Shown: positions 53,756-62,239, counted from the first letter of the stretch. The stretch is 64,000 nucleotides of DNA from Novosphingobium silvae (GCF_009856825.1 NZ_WVTD01000013.1:62001-126000); one strand, 5' to 3'. Notes: generated from the sequence alone by a model not told the origin. Made by a program: numbers and translations.

Positions 53756-54172
53756 ATGACTCTTCGCATCTCGCTTCGCAACGGCGAGCCGGTGATCGTA
53801 AACGGCGCGGTCCTGCGCGCGGTGGGCCGGACCGACCTCGTGCTCGAGAACGAGGCGACGATCCTGCGCGGACGCGAGGTCATGAAGCCGCAGGACGCCG
53901 ATAGTCCGGCCAAGCAGCTCTATTTCGCCTGCATGATGGCCTACATCGACCCTGCCGACATCGCCCGCCACCAGCAGGCTCTGCTCGAGCGGCTCGAGTT
54001 GCTGATGTCGGCCCTGGTCTCGCCGGAAGCCAAGGCGGTCTGCGTGCAGTTCGCCCAGAAAGTCGCGACCGGCCAGTTCTACCAGGCGCTGGCGGACTGC
54101 CGGTGGCTTATCGCCTATGAGGCGGAGGCAATCGCTCGTCCCGCCGCGCAGGCGGCAACGCCCGCCGCCTGA
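53756..54172 (+). CDS. flbT: Flagellin post-transcriptional regulator FlbT
   Basis: Protein of 138 residues with FlbT features: LRISLRNGEPVIVNGAVLRAVGRTDLVLENEATILRGREVM and DADSPAKQLYFACMMAYI. In Caulobacter, FlbT binds the flagellin mRNA leader and lowers its stability or translation. Here it heads a unit with fliI and fliJ, in contrast to the usual flaF-flbT pairing; flaF is 4 kb away on the other strand. Confidence 0.93.
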   Translation: MTLRISLRNGEPVIVNGAVLRAVGRTDLVLENEATILRGREVMKPQDADSPAKQLYFACMMAYIDPADIARHQQALLERLELLMSALVSPEAKAVCVQFAQKVATGQFYQALADCRWLIAYEAEAIARPAAQAATPAA

Positions 54173-54185
54173 TCCGGCACCGACG

Positions 54186-55523
54186 ATGACGACCCTGGCC
54201 GCCGCTGCCGCAGGCCTGCGCATGCTGGCGCCCGACCAGCGGTATGGCCGCGTGGTTGCGGTGCGCGGCGCCCTGATCGAGGTGGATGGCCTGGCCGGCG
54301 CCGCCCGGATCGGCTCGCGCGTAATGCTGCGCGCGCCTTCAGGGCCTGTCGAGGCGGAAGTCATCGGGCTCGATCGCGGGATCGCGCAGCTCATGGCGTT
54401 CAACGAGCCGGACGGGATCGCATCGGGATCGCGCGCGGACCTTATCGCCGGGCAGGAAGGGCTTCGCCCCAGCGCCGCATGGCTGGGCCGGGTGGTGGAT
54501 GGGCTTGGCCGCCCGGCCGACGGCAAGGGACCGCTGCCGCAAGGGCCCGAACTGCGCCGCATCAAGGCAGCTCCTCCACCCGCCTCCAGCCGCTCCCGCG
54601 TCGGCTCGCGCATCGAGACGGGGGTGCGCGCGCTGGATCTTTTCGCCCCCCTGTGCCGGGGTCAGCGCCTTGGTCTTTTCGCAGGCTCGGGCGTGGGCAA
54701 GTCCACGCTGCTGTCGATGCTGGCGCGCTGGACGGAGTGCGACGTCGCCGTCATCGGCCTTATCGGCGAGCGTGGCCGCGAAGTGCAGGAGTTCATCCAG
54801 GACGATCTTGGCGAAGAGGGCCTTGCCCGCAGCGTCGTCGTGGTCGCCACTTCCGACGAGCCCGCGCTGCTGCGGCGGCAGGCGGCCTGGACGACGCTGG
54901 CGGTGGCCGAACATTTCCGTGACCAGGGCCTCGAAGTGCTGTGCCTGATGGATTCGGTCACCCGCTTTGCCATGGCCCAGCGCGAGATCGGGCTTGCCGG
55001 GGGCGAGCCTCCGGCCACCAAAGGCTATACTCCCACGGTGTTTGCCGAACTGCCGCGCCTGCTGGAGCGGGCGGGGCCGGGCGCGCCGGGCGAGGGCACG
55101 ATCACCGGCCTCTTCACCGTGCTGGTCGATGGCGACGATCACAACGAGCCCGTGGCCGATGCCGTCCGGGGGATCCTGGACGGGCATGTGGTCATCACCC
55201 GCCAGATTGCCGAGCGCGGCCGCTATCCGGCGATCGACGTGCTGCGCTCGGTGTCCCGCACTCTCCCGCACTGCCTCTCGGATGAGGACAACCATATCCG
55301 CCTCGCGGCCCGGCGCGAACTGGCGACGTGGAAGGACATGGAGGAACTCGTGCGCCTGGGCGCCTATCGCGCCGGATCGAGCGCGGAAGTGGACAGGGCG
55401 GTCGCGCTCGCACCCCGGATCGAGGATCTGCTCCGGCAGGACCGGCGACAGCGCAGCTTCGCGGCGCAGGATTTCGCTGCGCTGGCCGCCATTCTGGAGA
55501 ACACCCATGAAGACGCCCTATGA
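54186..55523 (+). CDS. fliI: Flagellar export ATPase FliI
   Basis: ATPase of 445 residues of the type III export apparatus. It shows a F1-beta-like fold with Walker A AGSGVGKSTLL, the VIGLIGERGREVQEF motif, DSVTRFAMAQREIGLAGGEPP and GDDHNEPVADAVRGILDGH. The ATG at 54186 matches family length; the longer frame to 54117 overlaps flbT. It precedes fliJ with a 17-base overlap. Confidence 0.97.
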   Translation: MTTLAAAAAGLRMLAPDQRYGRVVAVRGALIEVDGLAGAARIGSRVMLRAPSGPVEAEVIGLDRGIAQLMAFNEPDGIASGSRADLIAGQEGLRPSAAWLGRVVDGLGRPADGKGPLPQGPELRRIKAAPPPASSRSRVGSRIETGVRALDLFAPLCRGQRLGLFAGSGVGKSTLLSMLARWTECDVAVIGLIGERGREVQEFIQDDLGEEGLARSVVVVATSDEPALLRRQAAWTTLAVAEHFRDQGLEVLCLMDSVTRFAMAQREIGLAGGEPPATKGYTPTVFAELPRLLERAGPGAPGEGTITGLFTVLVDGDDHNEPVADAVRGILDGHVVITRQIAERGRYPAIDVLRSVSRTLPHCLSDEDNHIRLAARRELATWKDMEELVRLGAYRAGSSAEVDRAVALAPRIEDLLRQDRRQRSFAAQDFAALAAILENTHEDAL

Positions 55524-55932
55524 CGCTGCCCTGCGCGTGCGCCAGCGCGAGCTTGAAGGGATGAGCAACGCCATCCGCACCGAAGCCGGAACGCTCGCCG
55601 AGCTTGAGCGGGCGCAGGGGCACGTGCGCGCCATGCTTGCCGATGAGGCGGATCTTGCGGCAGGCGACATCGCCCTCAGTTCCCCAGCCTGGCTGGCCCG
55701 TGTGCGTGGGCAGCAGCGAGATATCGACGGCCGCCGGGCCGCGTCGCAGGCACGGATCGACAAGCTTCGCGACATGGCGACAGACGCCTACGGCACCTTG
55801 CGCGGCATCGAGACGGCTGCCGAAGGGTTCCGAGCCGAACGGTCGCGGGCCGAGACAGCGGCGGAGCAGGGCCTGGTCGACGATCTTGGCGCTGTCGCCT
55901 TCCTCAGGGCACGGCGCGAAGCCGGGCGATGA
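55507..55932 (+). CDS. fliJ: Flagellar export protein FliJ
   Basis: Small helical protein of 141 residues that acts as central stalk and chaperone-escort partner of FliI. It is rich in charged heptads (VRQRELEGMSNAIRTEAGTLAELERAQG ... RVRGQQRDIDGRRAASQARIDKL), typical of the coiled-coil FliJ fold. The start at 55507 overlaps fliI by 17 bases and the stop overlaps the next gene (ATGA). Sequence is weakly conserved in this family, so the call leans on position. Confidence 0.85.
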   Translation: MKTPYDAALRVRQRELEGMSNAIRTEAGTLAELERAQGHVRAMLADEADLAAGDIALSSPAWLARVRGQQRDIDGRRAASQARIDKLRDMATDAYGTLRGIETAAEGFRAERSRAETAAEQGLVDDLGAVAFLRARREAGR

Positions 55933-56906
55933 TCGACGGCGCGAACCCGGCCGCGACCGGCCCTGCTGCCCTTTCGCCGGAGCAGAAGGCCAGGCTCATC
56001 TACAGCGAGGCGCAGGGCGAACTTGCCGGTCGGCTGTGGCGCGCGGCACTTGGCGAGACGGCCGCCGAAGCCCGGGAGCGGGAGATTCCGTCAGGCGTCG
56101 GCCAGCCCGCACTCGGCGGTGAAAGGCCGGTCGGACTGGATCGGCTGCTTGCCGTGCTGGCGCCGGGAAGCGGGTTGCCGACCGGTGCTCCGCCAGCGAT
56201 GCAGTCTGTCGACAGCACGCATGCCGCGCCGCAAGCGTCGTCCTCGCCGGAGGCGAGCATTCAGGCGCTGCGCGAGGGTCCGAACGCGCGGTATGCACCG
56301 CTCCTCGAAAGTGCAGCCGGGCGCACCGGCATTCCGCCTGCAGCCCTTGCGGCCATCGTCGATGCGGAAGCAGGGAAGGGCGCTGGGGGTGCGTGGCAGA
56401 CCTACTCGCGCAATCCCCGATCGAGTGCAGCCGGGCTCGGCCAGTTTCTGAAGGGAAGCTGGGAAGGCATGGCGGAGCAGCCGGGAACCTGGCTCAACGC
56501 GGCGGCGGCGGCGAACGGTTGGCTGGATCCGCGCGGGCAGGTGCGCAGCCAAAGTCGCGGCGCGCTTCTTGCCATGCGATACGATCCGCAGGCCGCGATC
56601 GAGACGGTTGCCGACTATGCGGGCGCCAACCTCGCCGCGCTGCGCAAGTCGGGCGTGCAGATCGGCGGCGATGTCGCGGAAGTGGCGAGAGCGGCCTACC
56701 TTGGACATCACCTGGGCCCTTCGGATGCCAGACGGTTCCTGGCGGGGCGAATGGATCCGGAGCGCGCGCGCCGCCTGCTGGGAGCGCAAGTCGGAGGAGA
56801 AGACGCCGAGCGCCGCATCGCCACGGCGGGCAGCGCGGTAGCAGCGCATCGCACCTGGCTGCTCGGCTATGTCGAACGCCACGTGCGCCCGGATAGGTTC
56901 GCCTGA
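55929..56906 (+). CDS. Lytic transglycosylase-like protein of the flagellar cluster (FlgJ-type role)
   Basis: Protein of 325 residues with a C-terminal half related to SLT-type lytic transglycosylases: IPPAALAAIVDAEAGKG (likely catalytic Glu) and SSAAGLGQFLKGSWEGM. The N-terminal 120 residues are low in conservation, with KARLIYSEAQGELAGRLWRAALGE. It has no clear signal peptide, which fits export through the flagellar apparatus, as for the muramidase FlgJ. It overlaps fliJ by ATGA. It probably opens peptidoglycan for rod growth; inferred from context. Confidence 0.72.
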   Translation: MIDGANPAATGPAALSPEQKARLIYSEAQGELAGRLWRAALGETAAEAREREIPSGVGQPALGGERPVGLDRLLAVLAPGSGLPTGAPPAMQSVDSTHAAPQASSSPEASIQALREGPNARYAPLLESAAGRTGIPPAALAAIVDAEAGKGAGGAWQTYSRNPRSSAAGLGQFLKGSWEGMAEQPGTWLNAAAAANGWLDPRGQVRSQSRGALLAMRYDPQAAIETVADYAGANLAALRKSGVQIGGDVAEVARAAYLGHHLGPSDARRFLAGRMDPERARRLLGAQVGGEDAERRIATAGSAVAAHRTWLLGYVERHVRPDRFA

Positions 56907-56964
56907 AAGTCTTCCACGAGGGCGCACGCCTCCTCGAGTGGTCGCGCGCCGGTGGATAACTCTG

Positions 56965-56994
56965 TTATAGGAAGTTGGTTCCAGAATTATAGGA
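56965..56994. promoter_or_regulatory. Two TTATAGGA copies 22 bases apart upstream of the sigma-like gene
   Basis: TTATAGGA occurs at 56965-56972 and 56987-56994, two helical turns apart. Both face the minus strand, away from the sigma-like gene that starts at 57052, so here the motif may be an operator for autoregulation rather than a -10 element. Confidence 0.5.
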
Positions 56995-57051
56995 ATATAG
57001 TTTTCTCTCGCGGGGGCGGTGCAAGGGGCGCCGAATCCCACGGGGGTCTTC

Positions 57052-57924
57052 ATGTCGAAAATCACTGCCGCTCTGGAAACCGCGGTCGCGACGGTCAAGG
57101 CCAACATGCCGCCTGACGGACAGTCGCAGACGCGGCGGCAGCGTGCCGGTGTGGATCAGGCGTTCCTGCGCATCACCAAGTTGATCGCGCCGCGCATCCG
57201 TCACTTCATCCGGCAGTACGGCCTTACCGCGCATTGGGACGACGCCGAGCAGGTCTGCGCCATCGCCATTCACCGCGCGATTCAGGCCTACGATCCCGAG
57301 AAGGCCCAGTTCACCACTTTCGTGAACTGGCAGATCCGTGGCGAACTGCAGAGCCTGCGCTTCCGCGTGATGACCGACCAGCGGCCTTCCGCCCGCAAGG
57401 TCGAGGCCACGACCGTCTCGCTCGATGCGATCGCAGGCGGGGAGGATGGGGAGGGACTGTCGGTCCTCGCATCCATCGCCGACGAGGACGCCCTTGAGCG
57501 CACGGAGGCGGGCGCCTCGGAATATCTGGCCCGCTCGGCAATGAAGGCGCTCACTGAAACCTACGTCGAGCATATGCGACACTCCGGTCTCGAACGTATT
57601 CGCCGGCGCGCGCAGCCCCCCAAGCCCACGCGTGCAGAACGCGCGAATGGCGCGATGGCGGTCCGTCGCACCGGTCGCCCCGTGCTGGACCACGCGGAAG
57701 TGACCGAGCTTGAGGACCGGCTCGCGCACAACCGCCAGATCGTGGAAGGGCGGCTGTTCGAGCTCGCTCCGCTCGATTTCGGCGACGATGACAGTGTCCT
57801 TGCCCGAGAGCGCATTCGCCAGGTCGCCAAGCGCGCCGCGAAGACCATGGGCGACCTTGCGGGCATGGACCCGCGCTTCGCGCTCATGGCGGAGTACCGG
57901 GAAGCGATGCTGTCCGCGCATTAA
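57052..57924 (+). CDS. Sigma-70-like protein with region 2 and no clear region 4
   Basis: Protein of 290 residues. Residues about 35-110 resemble sigma region 2: LIAPRIRHFIRQYGL, then WDDAEQVCAIAIHRAIQAYDPEKAQFTTFVNWQIRGELQSLRFRV, matching the core-binding helix and the FxTxxxWxIR-like -10 recognition helix. After this the sequence (RPSARKVEATTVSLDAIAGGED ... MRHSGLERIRRRAQPP ... EREIRQ-like RERIRQVAKRAAK) shows no helix-turn-helix that I can recognise as region 4. It is not a normal FliA. It is flanked by flagellar genes and preceded by two copies of the cluster motif, so it may transcribe flagellar genes. It ends overlapping the convergent flaF stop by 4 bases. Confidence 0.7.
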   Translation: MSKITAALETAVATVKANMPPDGQSQTRRQRAGVDQAFLRITKLIAPRIRHFIRQYGLTAHWDDAEQVCAIAIHRAIQAYDPEKAQFTTFVNWQIRGELQSLRFRVMTDQRPSARKVEATTVSLDAIAGGEDGEGLSVLASIADEDALERTEAGASEYLARSAMKALTETYVEHMRHSGLERIRRRAQPPKPTRAERANGAMAVRRTGRPVLDHAEVTELEDRLAHNRQIVEGRLFELAPLDFGDDDSVLARERIRQVAKRAAKTMGDLAGMDPRFALMAEYREAMLSAH

Positions 57925-58286
57925 CCCGCTGCACCGCCGTTCGCATTCGCCAGCCCGTCGATCACCGCGCGGTTGACGGTGATGAGTTCGTCGATGGTGT
58001 CGCGGCCGGTGATGACCAGCGAGGTGTACTTCTCCACCCACAGGCCCAGCGAGATGATGCCCGCGCGCAGGTCTTCGGGTAGGCCGTTGCCGGGCAGGGC
58101 GCATTCGTTGCGGAAGATCGTCCAGGCCTGGCGATTGCGATGGAGCGCGGGGGCCAGTTGCACGCCTGCGAGGCCAGCGTCCCGCGCGGCGATCATCTCG
58201 CCGGTGATCTCGCTCATCAGCCGGTATTCGGTGCTGCGCGGCGTCGCGGCGACCTGCTGGGCGCGGGCATAGGCATTGACGGACAT
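57921..58286 (-). CDS. flaF: Flagellin synthesis regulator FlaF
   Basis: Protein of 121 residues. It has the FlaF start MSVNAYARAQQVAATPRSTEYRL and the core NRQAWTIFRNECALPGNGLPEDLRAGIISLGLWVEKYT. In alphaproteobacteria FlaF promotes flagellin synthesis or export and opposes FlbT. ATG 58286 fits the family start. It is a single-gene minus-strand unit, divergent from motA. Confidence 0.93.
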   Translation of the reverse strand: MSVNAYARAQQVAATPRSTEYRLMSEITGEMIAARDAGLAGVQLAPALHRNRQAWTIFRNECALPGNGLPEDLRAGIISLGLWVEKYTSLVITGRDTIDELITVNRAVIDGLANANGGAAG

Positions 58287-58317
58287 GAAGGCTCCGGCAT
58301 CAAGGGGTCGCCAGTCA

Positions 58318-58324
58318 TATAGGA
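58318..58324 (-). promoter_or_regulatory. Flagellar motif upstream of flaF
   Basis: TCCTATA (then TGAC) on the minus strand, 31 bases before the flaF start. Confidence 0.5.
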
Positions 58325-58390
58325 TGAAAGCGCGTGCTGCGGTCGTGCCCGTCAAAATTGCGGCGGCGTGCACCGCCTAGCCCTGCAGTG

Positions 58391-58398
58391 TCCTATAA
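58391..58398 (+). promoter_or_regulatory. Flagellar motif upstream of motA
   Basis: TCCTATAA followed by CTAAG on the plus strand, 49 bases before the motA ATG. Confidence 0.5.
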
Positions 58399-58447
58399 CT
58401 AAGCTCGAGGGGGCGAGTTGCGCCCGCCATTTGCGGATTTCCTTTCC

Positions 58448-59332
58448 ATGCTCAACGTCGTCGGCCTCGTGGTTATCCTGCTGTGCGTCTTCGGCAGTTT
58501 CCTGATGTCGGGCGGCAGCATGGGAGTGATCCTGCATGCGCTCCCGCACGAAATGCTGGCCATCGGCGGCGCGGCGCTGGGTGCATTCGTGCTCGGCAAC
58601 CCGATGACCACGCTGAAGAAGGCGTGGGCCGGCGTCGTGCGCGTGTTCAAGGGCAACCGCTGGACCGAGGCCGACTTTCGCGACCTGCTGGCTCTCCTCT
58701 ATACCCTCCTCGCGACCTTCCGGAAGGGCGGCGCCAACGCGATCGAGCCTCACCTCGATGCTCCGGCCGAAAGTTCGATCTTCTCGCGCTATCCCGGCCT
58801 GCTCAAGGACCACGAGCTGATCGAGTTCATCTGCGACTACCTGCGGATGATGACCGTCAACTTCGAAGACCCGCATCAGCTGGCCGAGGCGATGGAGGGG
58901 GACATGGAGCGCCACCACCACGAGGAACTGGCGCCCCAGCACGCGATCCAGATGATGGCTGACGGCCTTCCCGCCATCGGCATCGTCGCGGCGGTCCTCG
59001 GCGTGATCAAGACGATGGGTTCGATCGACCAGCCTACCGAAGTGCTCGGCGCGATGATCGGCGGGGCACTCGTCGGCACTTTCCTTGGCGTGCTTCTCGC
59101 CTACTGCCTCGTCGGCCCGATCGCGCAAAAGCTGCAGCAGATCATCGACGCGGACTTCAAGCCCTACCTCATCGTCAAGACCGCGATCATCGGCCACGCG
59201 CAGGAGCAGCCCACCGAAGTCGCGATCGAGCTGGCCCGGCGCATGACGCCATCGACCTACGCGCCGAGCTTCCAGGAGATGGAGACGGCGCTGGAGGACG
59301 TAAAGGCGCAGCTCAATGCCGCTCCGGCCTGA
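58448..59332 (+). CDS. motA: Flagellar stator protein MotA
   Basis: Inner-membrane stator subunit of 294 residues with four membrane segments: MLNVVGLVVILLCVFGSFLMSGG, the MLAIGGAALGAFVLG segment, and the pair IGIVAAVLGVIKTMG / IGGALVGTFLGVLLAYCLVGPIA. The cytoplasmic loop (about 70-165) carries YPGLLKDHELIEFICDYLRM, where charged residues interact with FliG. The ATG at 58448 matches other MotA starts; a TTG at 58418 with GAGGGGG nearby would add ten residues. It is followed by motB after 21 bases. Confidence 0.95.
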   Translation: MLNVVGLVVILLCVFGSFLMSGGSMGVILHALPHEMLAIGGAALGAFVLGNPMTTLKKAWAGVVRVFKGNRWTEADFRDLLALLYTLLATFRKGGANAIEPHLDAPAESSIFSRYPGLLKDHELIEFICDYLRMMTVNFEDPHQLAEAMEGDMERHHHEELAPQHAIQMMADGLPAIGIVAAVLGVIKTMGSIDQPTEVLGAMIGGALVGTFLGVLLAYCLVGPIAQKLQQIIDADFKPYLIVKTAIIGHAQEQPTEVAIELARRMTPSTYAPSFQEMETALEDVKAQLNAAPA

Positions 59333-59353
59333 GCGGGCGGGCTGAGGAAAGTC

Positions 59354-60220
59354 ATGTCCACGCGCGACAACCAGCAGCGTCCCATCGTCATCCGCAAGGT
59401 CAAGAAGGTGGTCGGTGGCGGCCATCACGGCGGCGCCTGGAAAGTCGCCTACGCCGATTTCGTGACCGCGATGATGGCCTTCTTCATGCTGCTGTGGCTG
59501 CTCGCCAACCCGGACGAGGTGCAGCTCAAGGGCCTGGCCGAATATTTCACGCCCGAGACGCAGAAGACGAACCCCTCGACCACCATGTCCGACCAGCCGG
59601 GCGAGCAGGCGGGCGCAGGTGGACATGCGCGCAACGACCAGTCCTCGGATTCCGAACCGCACGGGCAGCCCGCCGCCGAGGCGGGAACCGAAGGCGTCGC
59701 GCGCGGCGGCACCGCCGATGTTCCCGAGGCGGCCCTGCGGGTCCTGGCCGACGAGATGCGCATCGCTCTCGAGACGCCGCTCGAGACCGAGGAAGCCAAG
59801 CGCAACATCGACGTGCGGCCAAGCCGGGAGGGGCTGCGCATCCACCTGATCGACAGTCCGCAGCGCTCGATGTTCAAGGGCAGCACGGCGCAGCTGAACG
59901 ACTTTGCCCGTAGCCTGCTCGGCCGGGCGGCGCGCAAGCTCTCGGGCATTGATGCGCGGATCGCGATAGAGGGGCATACCGACGGCAGCGGCGGCAACAG
60001 CGATGCAAACTGGGTGCTTTCGACCGAACGGGCCCTTGCGGCACGGGCGGCGCTGGTCGGAGCGGGGCTTCCGACAGACAGGTTTTCCGAAGTCGTCGGC
60101 AAAGCGGGTACCGAGCCCGTCTATCCGGATGCCCCCGATCGGCCCGAGAACCGGCGCATTACGATAGTCGTTATGGCGGAAGCGGGATCGTTGCCCCGCG
60201 ATGCAAGCTTCAGGTTCTGA
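59354..60220 (+). CDS. motB: Flagellar stator protein MotB
   Basis: Stator subunit of 288 residues. The N-terminal membrane segment carries the proton-binding Asp (WKVAYADFVTAMMAFFMLLW), preceded by a His/Gly-rich stretch. A plug and linker follow, then an OmpA-like peptidoglycan-binding domain with ARIAIEGHTDGSGGNSDANWVLSTERA and RPENRRITIVV. It anchors the stator to the wall. The linker is rich in Gly, Glu and Asp (about 80-120). Confidence 0.95.
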   Translation: MSTRDNQQRPIVIRKVKKVVGGGHHGGAWKVAYADFVTAMMAFFMLLWLLANPDEVQLKGLAEYFTPETQKTNPSTTMSDQPGEQAGAGGHARNDQSSDSEPHGQPAAEAGTEGVARGGTADVPEAALRVLADEMRIALETPLETEEAKRNIDVRPSREGLRIHLIDSPQRSMFKGSTAQLNDFARSLLGRAARKLSGIDARIAIEGHTDGSGGNSDANWVLSTERALAARAALVGAGLPTDRFSEVVGKAGTEPVYPDAPDRPENRRITIVVMAEAGSLPRDASFRF

Positions 60221-60224
60221 GCGG

Positions 60225-60668
60225 ATGATGAAGCGCATCATGATCGGCTTCGCAGCCGTGATCGCGGGGCTCGGCGTCGGCGGCGCTGGTGCATGGGGTG
60301 TCTCGCGGTACTTTCCCCATCACGCGGGCGGCGAGAAGGCGCCTGCCGGGAACGAGCCAAGCGAGTTCGTGCCGACCGGCGAAATCCTTGCGCCGCTGGT
60401 CTTCGCCGATGGGCGCCTTTTCGGCTACGTCACTTTCGAATGCCAGCTCGAAGTCACCGAAGGGACCGGCGAAGACGTGGGCGCCCGGCTTCCCCTGCTG
60501 CTGAACGCCGTGAACATGCGCACTTATCGCGCGCCGCTCGCCAGTGGGCCGGACGGCCTCGTTCCGAGCCTCGGCGCCTTTCGCCGCGTGGTCATGGAAG
60601 CGGCGGCGGAAGTCTACGGCAAGGATGTGGTGCGCTCGGTCGCAGTCACGCGGGCAGCGCCAGCCTGA
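60225..60668 (+). CDS. FliL-like membrane protein downstream of motB
   Basis: Protein of 147 residues with an N-terminal membrane segment (about 5-30, IMIGFAAVIAGLGVGGAGAWG) and a periplasmic part FVPTGEILAPLVFADGRLFGYVTFECQLEV ... LPLLLNAVNM ... VYGKDVVRSVAVTRA that follows the FliL pattern. It starts 5 bases after motB and is probably co-translated with the stator genes, a natural place for a stator-supporting FliL-like protein. Assignment is by eye. Confidence 0.6.
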   Translation: MMKRIMIGFAAVIAGLGVGGAGAWGVSRYFPHHAGGEKAPAGNEPSEFVPTGEILAPLVFADGRLFGYVTFECQLEVTEGTGEDVGARLPLLLNAVNMRTYRAPLASGPDGLVPSLGAFRRVVMEAAAEVYGKDVVRSVAVTRAAPA

Positions 60669-60707
60669 TCCGCGCCCGAGCCGGTTACCCCAAGAGCCGC
60701 TCCCGGC

Positions 60708-61520
60708 TCAGCCGGGTCCGCCGAAACTCTTCACCAGCGATCCGGCCACCAGCGCCCACCCGTCCACCAAGACGAAGAAGATGATCTTCATCGGAAGCGA
60801 GATCGTCGCCGGGGGCAGCATCATCATGCCCATGGCCATGAGCACGGCCGCCACGGCAAGATCGATGACCAGGAACGGCAGCAGCAGCAGGAAGCCGATT
60901 TCGAAGGCGCGGCGCAGCTCCGAGATCATGAAGGCGGGCATCAGCGTTGTCATCGGCAGCTCGGCCCGGCTGCGCGGCACCTTGCCCGAGAGGCCAACGA
61001 AGAGTTTCACGTCCTCGTCGCGGACCTGCTTCAGCATGAAGGCATGGAACGGGCGGCTCGCCCGTTCGAGCGCTTGCGTCTCGGTGATGGTGCCTGCGTT
61101 GTACGGCTCCATTCCCTGCTTCCAAGCGGCGTCGAAAGTGGGCGCCATGACGAAGAAACTGAGGAACAGCGCCAGGCTGATGACGATGGGGTTGGGCGGC
61201 ACGCCCTGAACACCGAGGCCCGAGCGAAGCAGCGAGAGCGCAACGACGATCCGGGTGAAGGACGTGATCGTCATCAGGATGCCCGGCGCCAGGCTCAGCA
61301 CCGTCAGGATCATGACGAGCTGGAGCACCCGTCCCGTCATGGTGCCGCCGGTGGCTCCCGCTACCGCGGTTGCGGCGGCTTCCTGCGCCATGGCTCCCGC
61401 CGGGAGAACGCATAGAAGCATGGCCCCGGCGGCGATCGCAAGCCTGATCGTCGAAGCGGAGCGCAGCAAGGCCGCGCCGTTCAAGCGCGCCTGCGGACCG
61501 TCCGCGCCTGCCTCGGGCAT
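60708..61520 (-). CDS. fliP: Flagellar export gate protein FliP
   Basis: Membrane protein of 270 residues: a signal peptide-like first segment (about 24-45), then the FliP core GRVLQLVMILTVLSLAPGILMTITSFTRIVV, GVPPNPIVISLALFLSFFVM, LMPAFMISELRRAFEIGFLL and LPPATISLPMKIIFFVLVDGW. It forms the export channel with FliQ and FliR. The start shares one base with the fliO stop (TGATG). Confidence 0.97.
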   Translation of the reverse strand: MPEAGADGPQARLNGAALLRSASTIRLAIAAGAMLLCVLPAGAMAQEAAATAVAGATGGTMTGRVLQLVMILTVLSLAPGILMTITSFTRIVVALSLLRSGLGVQGVPPNPIVISLALFLSFFVMAPTFDAAWKQGMEPYNAGTITETQALERASRPFHAFMLKQVRDEDVKLFVGLSGKVPRSRAELPMTTLMPAFMISELRRAFEIGFLLLLPFLVIDLAVAAVLMAMGMMMLPPATISLPMKIIFFVLVDGWALVAGSLVKSFGGPG

Positions 61521-61981
61521 CAGTGGAACCCTCCGGCGTCGCGGGTGCGATCAGGCGCCGGTTCGTGCGAGAACCAGATATCGGGAAGCACCGGGATCTT
61601 CGACGCGAAACTTTCCTGCAAGGCCGGCTTGGCGGAAGTCGGCTCGATGCGGGAGGCGGTCGGGAAGGCCTCGGGCGAGGGTGCGCCAACCGTCCGTCCG
61701 GCCGGTGCCGCCGAACTGTCGAGCAGCACGACCCCTTCGGGTCCGACCATCACGCTGAATTCCCTGTCGTCGCGGCGCAGCAGCACCACCGAACGACGCT
61801 GGTCGATGGCAAGCCGCTCCACCACTTGCAGCCTGCGCTCGGGAGCTGAACTGCCGAGCCGTTCCAGCCACTCGCGTGGCAGCGTCAGGTCGTAGCGCCG
61901 CACGAGCCACAGCGCTCCGACAAGAATGCCGAGCACCAGGCCGAGCGCGCCCAGCATGCGAAGCAGGGACAAGGCATCCAC
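61520..61981 (-). CDS. fliO: Flagellar export assembly protein FliO
   Basis: Protein of 153 residues with one membrane segment (about 10-28, LGALGLVLGILVGALWLVRRY) and the small cytoplasmic FliO domain RRLQVVERLAIDQRRSVVLLRRDDREFSVMVGPEGVVLLD, followed by a poorly conserved tail. It helps FliP ring assembly. It lies between fliN and fliP in one minus-strand unit. Confidence 0.92.
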   Translation of the reverse strand: MDALSLLRMLGALGLVLGILVGALWLVRRYDLTLPREWLERLGSSAPERRLQVVERLAIDQRRSVVLLRRDDREFSVMVGPEGVVLLDSSAAPAGRTVGAPSPEAFPTASRIEPTSAKPALQESFASKIPVLPDIWFSHEPAPDRTRDAGGFH

Positions 61982-61984
61982 GCC

Positions 61985-62218
61985 TCAGCGCTCCCGCTCG
62001 ACCACGTGGGTGATCTCCAGCGACATGGCTTCGCCGTTCACGATGATCCGCCCTTCGGCGACGAGCCTGTCGTTCACGTAGACACGCGTCGGATCGTCCT
62101 GCCCGCAATCGAGCGGGATCATCGCGCCGCGGCTCATCTTGAGCACCTGACGGATCGGAATGCTGGTCGAGCCGAGCACAATCTGCAGGTCGATGGGAAT
62201 GCCTTCGAGGACGGACAC
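61985..62218 (-). CDS. fliN: Flagellar motor switch protein FliN (minimal form)
   Basis: SpoA-domain protein of 77 residues: MSVLEGIPIDLQIVLGSTSIPIRQVLKMSRGAMIPLD ... RVYVNDRLVAEGRIIV. It lacks the N-terminal extension found in longer FliN. The start is GTG with an AAAGGAG ribosome-binding site. It heads the fliN-fliO-fliP unit; the upstream gap carries two copies of the TCCTATA motif facing this gene. Confidence 0.95.
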   Translation of the reverse strand: MSVLEGIPIDLQIVLGSTSIPIRQVLKMSRGAMIPLDCGQDDPTRVYVNDRLVAEGRIIVNGEAMSLEITHVVERER

Positions 62219-62239
62219 GCGCGACTCCTTTCAGCGGCG

